Source: Syngnathus acus (lineage: Eukaryota; Chordata; Actinopteri; Syngnathiformes; Syngnathidae). Taken from it: 64,000 nucleotides of DNA. Positions 57,077 to 64,000 of this stretch are shown in pieces. The stretch lies in NCBI RefSeq assembly GCF_901709675.1, contig NC_051091.1, forward strand, positions 5,554,967-5,618,966, in the 5' to 3' direction. Position 1 is the first letter of the stretch, and every line of letters begins with the position of its first letter. The position numbers and the translations under genes are program-made. The notes under the pieces are model-generated. The model had not been told where the DNA came from, did not search any database, and saw only the letters and a program-made list of their open reading frames with translations.

Positions 57077-57476
57077 TACCAGTATTTTCAGGACTATAAG
57101 GCGCACCTTCAATGAATGGCCCATTTTAAAACTTTGTCCTTATATAAGGCGCACCGGACTATAAGGCGCACCATGAATGCATCATGTCAGATTTTTAATC
57201 CAAATCAAATCCTTCTCCATTTTATCTTTTTTATTTCAACTTCAGACGCAACAAATTACTTTATAATCACAAAATAAGGATCCATAGTCTTTTTGAGTCA
57301 TGATTCATAGTCTTCAGCGGGCCTCTTATGATTGATTTCATGACACAATGCTTCGGGCCAGTTTAAATTTAGGGATTTGGTCCATATATAAGGCGCACCG
57401 GACTATAAGGCGCACTGTTGGCTTTTGAGAAAATTTTAGGTTTTTCGGTGCGCCTTATAGTACGGAAAATACGGTA
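57077..57476 (+). mobile_element. Inverted-repeat MITE, copy 3
   Basis: 400 bases bounded by TA. The left end is TACCAGTATTTTCAGGACTA and the right end TATAGTACGGAAAATACGGTA, its near reverse complement. It has the same orientation and nearly the same interior as copy 1 at 12038-12460, including AAAACTTTGTCCTTA and TGCTTCGGGCCAGTTTAAAT. It is shorter than copy 1 mainly because it lacks the second GGACTATAAGGCGCACC unit near the left end. Noncoding. Confidence 0.85.
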
Positions 57477-58549
57477 CATTATATTCGGATCTCAATAACA
57501 CAATGGAATCCTAAGTATCCAAAAGGTTTGTTCAGCTGAGTAGAAGTTTGCACCATTTTGGTTAATACGATGATTTTATTGAATAAGTTCCAAATACTTA
57601 TTAACAGTCTCACATTTCAGAAGATTGAGCAAGGCGTTGATCAAAAGAGAGAGATTATTTCTTGCGGCCTCGCCCCCCGTTACACTTTCCCGTTCTATCT
57701 CTTGTGGGATTTTGCGGCATCGGAAAAAGTGTGTGCAGACGCGTCTTGATGCTATCAGTTCTAACGCAAGTCTAGCTGTCACTAGATAGCTCTGTCTTTC
57801 TCTCATCTCTTGCTGTTTTACTCCATTGTTGTCTCCCAAAAGGACGGCGCAATGGTCCAGACTGATAGGGTTGGAAAAGAAGGTGAGATAGATAGGGAGG
57901 TTAATGGTTTCTCTTCCTCTCCATTTGGCCCTACTCCTCAATCGAACATACAATTGGCGATCTTGTAGCTGGATGGCGATGAGTGGGAAAATGTGGTTCT
58001 GACTGACTGCTATGGAATGATGCCAGCCTAAAAGTTGATATGGCCTTTATTGTGTCACATCACACATTTGAGCCGAGTGTCTGTTCAAAACTTGGCTAAT
58101 TGTTCTGAATTGAATTCTTTAGATGAAATATAAAACTCCCTAGCGAGCCACTTTTCAGGTCAGGTTTTACACAATGGCAGCGTTATAGAGTCGAAATAAA
58201 AAGCAACCGGGTCTCAAATTGGAAAAGTACCGTACTTTATAACAGAAAGAAAAAATGGCGGACCAAGGCGCTATTGAGTGATTGTGTTGCTTAAGAGTTT
58301 GATAACACTTCTCCAGTTAAGTGAATGTCTTTTTCTCTGTGCACAGTCAGTTTTCATTTTTAAAATAGTACCTCCTCAATAGCTATAGGAAACAGTAAGA
58401 ACTGTCGCCATTTACTTCTTGGCATGTGACCAATGGCCATAATAGAGGAAAATAATCATATTTGAGGTGGTACTTGAGGGAACCAAGAAAATAGATTGCT
58501 ACAGCAAAGTGGTGTATAATTCAGGAATATCACAGAGACGCTTGGTGGA

Positions 58550-58715
58550 GGTGGTGTACACCATGTACAGGTTGCCAGCCAATCACAGGGCACTCAAAGA
58601 CAAACGGACAAAAAAACGTTCACACTCACACTTAAGGACAATTTTGAGTCTTCATTTAGGCGTGTCTGAAGACCCATGCAAGCACAGGGAGAACATGCAA
58701 ACTGGACAGCAGGTC
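58550..58715 (+). repeat. Dispersed teleost repeat, degenerate
   Basis: GTTGCCAGCCAATCACAGGG, then CAAAGACAAACGGACA, then GTTCACACTCACACTTA, GGACAATTTTGAGTCTTC and GCAAGCACAGGGAGAACATG, followed by CAAACTGGACAG. The order matches a very common teleost dispersed repeat I know from memory. The central segment present in intact copies is missing. It is probably SINE-like; the class is not resolved. Confidence 0.6.
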
Positions 58716-61700
58716 GTAAATGTAGCACTGGAGCTAACACAATACTCGACACCTTAAACTAACAATATAAACGATAAGCAGGTTATATATAAGTAGTGCC
58801 ACCTTGGAAAAGTTCTTAACCTTTTACATCATCAATCGATAAACTGAATCGCCAGGCAAGCAAAGGATTTCTGAAAATCTATTCACTGGAAACCGATCCT
58901 CAAAAATTCCGATTTCAAATTCTGATTCCTAGACTACATTAAATCCATTTATGCGTAAAGGTACCCAAAGTGAAGCAGACGGCTATAGCTGCAAGATTCA
59001 GAGCTTCCCAACTTCCACAGCTCATCCAAACACCTTTGAGGAATGACTGTATTGTCTTCCCCCGTCTCTTCTGCTGGCGACCTGTGTACATGGCGCTGGG
59101 TCGCTTGGCAGTGCTAATGGAAATGCCAGCTGTGTGGCTTCTCACTCCTCACAAAGTCCATTTACTAAAGTGACAGAGTCATTTACCAGGCAGCCGCTCT
59201 CTCCCATCCGCAGTTAATTAGAAGACCTCCAGGCTCGTCGTCTACCTTCGCCATTCACATCCACCCCGTCCGTCTCTCTCTTTTTCACCCTCTGCCTTTT
59301 TCACACCTTTGTTTTGGCGGCTTTTTCTTCTTCAGTCCCTGTCTTGGTCTGCTGTTTTTCTCTCTCCAGTTTATTCTTCCATCCCCACCACATGCACCAA
59401 CTGGCTTCACAAAGGACTGTGGAGTCGACTGACCTATAGTGAGAGATTGAACTTTCCTGGAGTTAATTGGAACGTCCATATAACAAGAGCCGCAATGAAG
59501 ACTGATGAGATTTAATTATTTTTCAACATTTTTTTGTCCTACTCATACAACCACACTTCTGTTGTCGTTAGGCTTAGCTAAAAGATATTACAGAATCCCA
59601 TAAATAAATGCCCCAAGTGGCCACAAAGGATATGAACAATACCATGTTGTAATTTGTAATCAAATGTACAATATATTGACATATACAGAACAATCAATGA
59701 TTAAGAAAGCAACATGTCTTCTTAATCATGGTGCGAGACAACAAAAAAAAAAGACTAACCAATACTCTCTGCTGTCGTTTTTAATGTATAAAAAAAAACA
59801 GCCTCAACAAGGCAGGGCCTTTTATGTGTTTAGATTTAATAAGCAATGAAAAGCCACGTTAAAAGCTTTACACGTCCTTTGGGTTTGGGGGTGACCGTCA
59901 CAAAGCCTGTTAGCTGCACTCTTAAAAGCAGGTGATAGCGCACTGTAAAAACAGATTGAAGAGGAAAGGTGGAAAGTTCACAGGCAAAAGAAGACGTCAA
60001 GACACTTCAGTCAGCCGGGCTCGAGCGGTCGGAGAAGGCCGAGAAAGGAGGGACTTGAGTTACAGTGCGGAGGCCATTGTAAATTAGAGGAGATGGCAAG
60101 AGAGAGGAGCATCCAGTCTTGCTTTATGAGGTCATTTAAAGGAGTAATGTGCTACGCAGCCTGAAATTGGCTTTCATTAAAAGAGCCATCGGGAGAGACT
60201 GGAAGTAGGGAAACTGAGAATGTATGTCAGTATGTGTGGAGGCAACTCATATATTATCATCAACATGGAGTATGTGTTGATTATTGGGATGCAAGTAGAC
60301 TTCAGTGAGGCATTTTCCAATCCCATCAGACTAGTTCACCATAACGACTTTCTATTGCATCGATATTTTCTTTTTCGTTGTACCACATTTGCCTCATCAC
60401 TTGGGATGGACAACTGGCCGTGTCGATCATCACACAGCGCAATGACAAGGTGATGTAAGATCACCACGGCCTGGTAGTGTAAGCGGGATTTACGGCATGT
60501 GGCCCCATTGTCTTTAATCATCATCATCATCGTGATGTATGGAGAAGAAGAGCTGTGATGAATCCTTCTTGCGTTCCTCCTCTTTGTTAAATCACAATCC
60601 AATCTAAGAAATGGTGTCTTTTTTGCCGCCATTATCTGCTTATTCGTTCACACGGTTGTTCTTGTAGACATTGTTCAGCTCGCCTTTCAAATGGAATCTG
60701 GATTCACACTCATGGCGACAATGACGCATAGTAAGCGTCTGCCACCGTAACCCGTCTCCTCATAGATTCCCTCTTTTGCGTGTTTGTCTTCCATGACGCT
60801 TTCATTCATCCAACCAACCGGCCGCTCTTGTCTTCTCTGCTCTACACCTTCGCTCACTCGTATCATTTTCTATGGACTGCTCTCTGGACCTAATTGTGTT
60901 TCTTTTTATTTTGCCTCCCTCTGCGCCATATTGTTCCTTTAAAAACATTGTAGGCAGACTTTGGGGCGCACAAATGAGTTCCATTATGTCACATCTGTCC
61001 TACATATCTGTTGTAGTTGGAGCTCACGTGGGACTCTTGGCCTCAAGTTTAATATTTCATTGCTCTGTTCCTTTGTGCTCCTGGATTCTCTCCTGCAGTC
61101 TGTGTTCCTCTTTTCATTCCGCAATATCATACACCCCGGTTGCACTTCATAAGAAGAAGCCACGCCCCCCCATTTGCCCCCACATTCCATTGAAAGCTGG
61201 TTCTCATAACATCCCTGTGTGACCACACTAGTTAGCCGGGGGATGTTTGTTAGATGTTGTTTCTCCCTAATAAGCAAGGTAAGTGCACTGCCTGATTTAA
61301 AGTAGCCTGCAGTAGCAACTCGATACAAGCGCAGGCACACACATGTTCACACACCATGACGCAGGGATCGAGTTACTCAGCAACTCGGGGACCCCGTTAG
61401 CAAGGAAAAGTTAATCACGGTTCCGCTCAAACCATGTTCTAATACACTTTTTGGGACACATTCCAATATTTGTTTTTTTTAAACAATTTTATGATCTTTC
61501 TCAAACCTAGAAACATTCACGTGCACACAAGGACATGTCCACTTTGTTGCACATATGCTTGTGATTTTCCTGTCAAACATCAAGTGAGAAATATCTTGAA
61601 ATAGTCCTGCTTCCTGATCCGCAGGGAGCATGTTGTGAATCATCTTGTAACACCTTTAAGTGGAGTGAAGGACACTTTTTTGTGTATCTGGCACCTGAGC

Positions 61701-62002
61701 AAGCCCACACTTCTGGCATGCATCTGAATGACTGACACACACAAACACACATTGTCACATAGGACCTTGTTACCCCGACTTTGTTCAAACACTTGAGTCT
61801 GTCTCGCGACGTGTACACTTCCCTGTCTCTCAATGTTTTTTTGAGGTCACCATACAATCTGTGACCACTTGTCATGTCTCCCATCATGCATTGCAGGGGG
61901 CTCACCACATACGCTGTTACTCATCATGAGCCAAGTTAATGGAGAAATAATGTCTCGACTAACCTTCTCTTTCTGTATTTGTGCCGCTTGGTTTCTCTGC
62001 AG

Positions 62003-62103
62003 GTGGTGAGAGTTCCAGTGGAGAGTTGTGAACAGTACACGACATGCGGGGAGTGTTTAGGCTCCAGAGACCCTCACTGTGGGTGGTGTGTCCTCCACAA
62101 TGT
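62003..62103 (+). CDS. plxna1: Plexin-A1 coding exon (residues 503-536, Sema end and PSI start)
   Basis: 101 bases, entered in phase 0 after CTCTGCAG and left in phase 2 at AATGT|GTAAGT. It encodes [20 protein letters not shown], then [13 protein letters not shown] and the first two bases of Val536. The Sema domain ends near residue 508. The PSI domain starts at Cys511 with cysteines at 511, 517, 520, 528 and 531, the usual plexin spacing, around the hallmark 'DPHCGWC'. Confidence 0.96.
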
Positions 62104-63845
62104 GTAAGTACCCACACTGATTATTGAGGTTTGCTAACAGTCAAAATACTTGTGCTATATTTATCTTGACTACTTTATTCGACAGTTAATCCTGTTTCAA
62201 TTTAGGATTAATTTCCCCGGCCAAAATTTTGAGTTAATGTGAATGTTTTTTGTTGAATATATGGCTGGTTCCCTGGAAGTGTGGTCCAGAAGTGTGCCAT
62301 GAGAGTCAAAGACAAAAAAAGGATCATTTATCTCGACTAAACAAATATACATTCTGTATGCATTCATTGATAAATTCGGATTTTAAATTTTGGTTAGAAA
62401 TTTTCCTTTACATCCTAACACAATCTCCTGCTTAATTTCTACATTTACGCCCAAATAATTCACCTAAACTTTGGTCAATAACTCAATTGAGTTACAATAC
62501 TTACTTGAATATTGTTTTCACTATTAACAGTAAATAATTTTAATGGGGTTTGGTGCAGGGTTTAAAATGTTCTAAATGCCAAACAAAGTACCAATGATGG
62601 CTTGTGGCAAGCTTACCTATCCCCAATTTTTTCAAACTAAGTGAGTGCTAGTGAGTGTCAAGAGTAATTATACGTTATTGCAAGGTGACAGGAAGTTAGA
62701 CTACATCCAGAAGACCGTGAGCATTTTGGCCTAATGCCGTTTCCGGCCGTGTTAATTAAAACTAGACAACTTATCAGCAAGCTGTCTGTGCTTCAGGCAC
62801 GCACAATCACATGTGTGCCGCCCCGCCATCATTAAAATGACAACATGGTGACGGGCTTGAACCAGTGATAACCTGCCATTGGGCCACATCTCGACTGTGT
62901 GTCATTTTCTAGCTGACTGTGTTGCCAAATCTGGCAAAGGCCCTGCGGATAAAAAGGGGCAAATCTTAATAGGCAAATTATTTATAAGCCTCGTTTCGGG
63001 CCTCTGGTGCCTTTAGCCACATCTTATTAATAGCCATGGTAGTTTCAATCAACAGTAGAATTGAGCTGGGCACACACATGCAGGGGTTTTTAGGAAATAC
63101 GCACACACGAGCTGCAGCAAAAAAGAAAAGAAAAATCTCCTAATAGTCTTTGTGTGTGAGTTTACGAGTAGTCGGAGGGGCTTCTGGCGATCGAACAAAC
63201 GCCTCGACCAGACTAACTAAATGAGAGGACGGGGGCTGCTCACGGAGGGAAGCAGTTAGCATTTTTCCCCGCCTCCCCATTATTGTCAGTCCTTCTCAGA
63301 GTGCCACATCAGCTCTTTTCACTCACCTCTGGGACCAGTTGTTGTTAGCGCTGAGGTGAAGTGATAGCTAATGCATTATGAATAGCTAATAGTAAAACTG
63401 CTGCACGGCGATGCTTTTTTTTTTCTCCTCGTCATCAGCTGCCTGGTAATAAGCAAAGGGGAAATTGCTGACCCTTTTTGCTATGCGCTGGGTTTGAATG
63501 GTATCATTTTTACAGCTCAGTGAAACTTTAATGGTTGCATATATATCTCCTGACAAGTTGAAATTGGGCGGGACTGTAAAGTGAACAGATGAGGAGCTGT
63601 GTGGGTGTACACAGCTTAGTGTTTCTTGCACAAATGTCAAGGCCACCAGGGTAATGATGTTTAGGCCTGCCGTAATGGCCGTGGCGAGCTATTAGCCAAT
63701 TTGTCTTCTATTATTGCTCTCGTTTACCGCGTGAAGGTGATTGTTCTGCTTCTTTATCATGTTTAAAATGATTGTCATAACATCAAAACACTTATCTTTG
63801 CCCCTGTCTCTTTCTCGTCACTCTTTTTTTTTTCTCGCTCTAAAG
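62104..63845 (+). other. plxna1 intron (1.7 kb)
   Basis: GTAAGT donor at 62104 and a T/C-rich acceptor TTTTTTTTTCTCGCTCTAAAG ending at 63845. No repeat is recognised. The part at about 62680-63060 is rich in TAATTA, TTATTTAT and similar homeobox/MEF2-like words and looks less degenerate than its surroundings, but nothing definite can be called. Confidence 0.8.
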
Positions 63846-63969
63846 ATGCTCACGAAAGGACCGTTGTGAAAGGGCGGGAGAACCGCAGAGGTTCGCATCA
63901 GACCAGAGACAGTGTGTGGAGCTCACCGTTCAGCCCAGAAATATTTCCGTCACTATGTCGGAAGTGCAG
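63846..63969 (+). CDS. plxna1: Plexin-A1 coding exon (residues 536-577, PSI end, IPT approach)
   Basis: 124 bases. The first base completes Val536, then 41 codons follow to a phase-0 donor CAG|GTACGT. It reads [20 protein letters not shown] then [20 protein letters not shown] and Q. Cysteines at 537, 543 and 559 complete the eight-cysteine PSI domain with those of the previous exon. The final stretch leads into the first IPT/TIG domain and contains the sequon Asn-Ile-Ser. The gene continues beyond the window. Confidence 0.95.
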
Positions 63970-64000
63970 GTACGTGTTTTTATATTTTAACTCTCTTTGA

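Larger units (their letters stand above)
53856..62002 (+). other. plxna1 intron (8.1 kb)
   Basis: GTGAGT donor at 53856 and TTTCTCTGCAG acceptor ending at 62002. It contains a perfect 17-base tandem duplication (54871-54904), a C13 run (54962-54974), AC-rich (about 55400-55427) and GT-rich (55561-55636) tracts, inverted-repeat element copy 3 (57077-57476) and a dispersed repeat (58550-58715). No other exon is recognised. Confidence 0.8.

Overview
This is intron-rich nuclear DNA from a ray-finned (teleost) fish. The call rests on vertebrate-style GT-AG exons far apart in long AT-moderate introns, many (CA)n, (CT)n and (CCAT)n microsatellites, and several dispersed repeat families that I recognise as common in teleosts. 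These include three copies of a short inverted-repeat element whose ends read 'GGACTATAAGGCGCACC'. There is no sign of bacterial, viral or plasmid organisation. Nearly all the open reading frames of 60-150 codons look like chance frames.

One gene explains the coding content: the 5' part of a plexin-A receptor on the plus strand, best matched (from memory of the human proteins) to plexin-A1, plxna1. Five consecutive coding exons are present at 20227-21641 (5' UTR plus start codon), 29085-29267, 53715-53855, 62003-62103 and 63846-63969. Their phases join without a break to give 577 residues: signal peptide, whole Sema domain, whole eight-cysteine PSI domain and the start of the first IPT/TIG region. 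The rest (more PSI and IPT repeats, membrane segment, cytoplasmic GAP) must lie beyond the right end. The first, noncoding exon was not found.

Layout: 1-20226 is upstream/intron-1 sequence with a decayed LINE reverse-transcriptase fragment (about 8300-8845), a foldback repeat (9514-9664), inverted-repeat element copy 1 (12038-12460), a possible hAT remnant (about 14430-15190) and a 94-bp (CT)n tract. The next intron (21642-29084) carries element copy 2 just after the first coding exon. A 24.4-kb intron (29268-53714) holds a palindromic RFX X-box, a long (CCAT)n tract fused to a dispersed repeat, and a weak candidate for a nested two-exon small membrane-protein gene near 44570-44956. The intron 53856-62002 holds element copy 3 and a degenerate dispersed repeat. 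The last introns are 1.7 kb and an open end.

I found no convincing new biological system. The items most worth a second look are the X-box, the upstream ORF in the plxna1 leader, the three inverted-repeat elements, and the possible nested gene.
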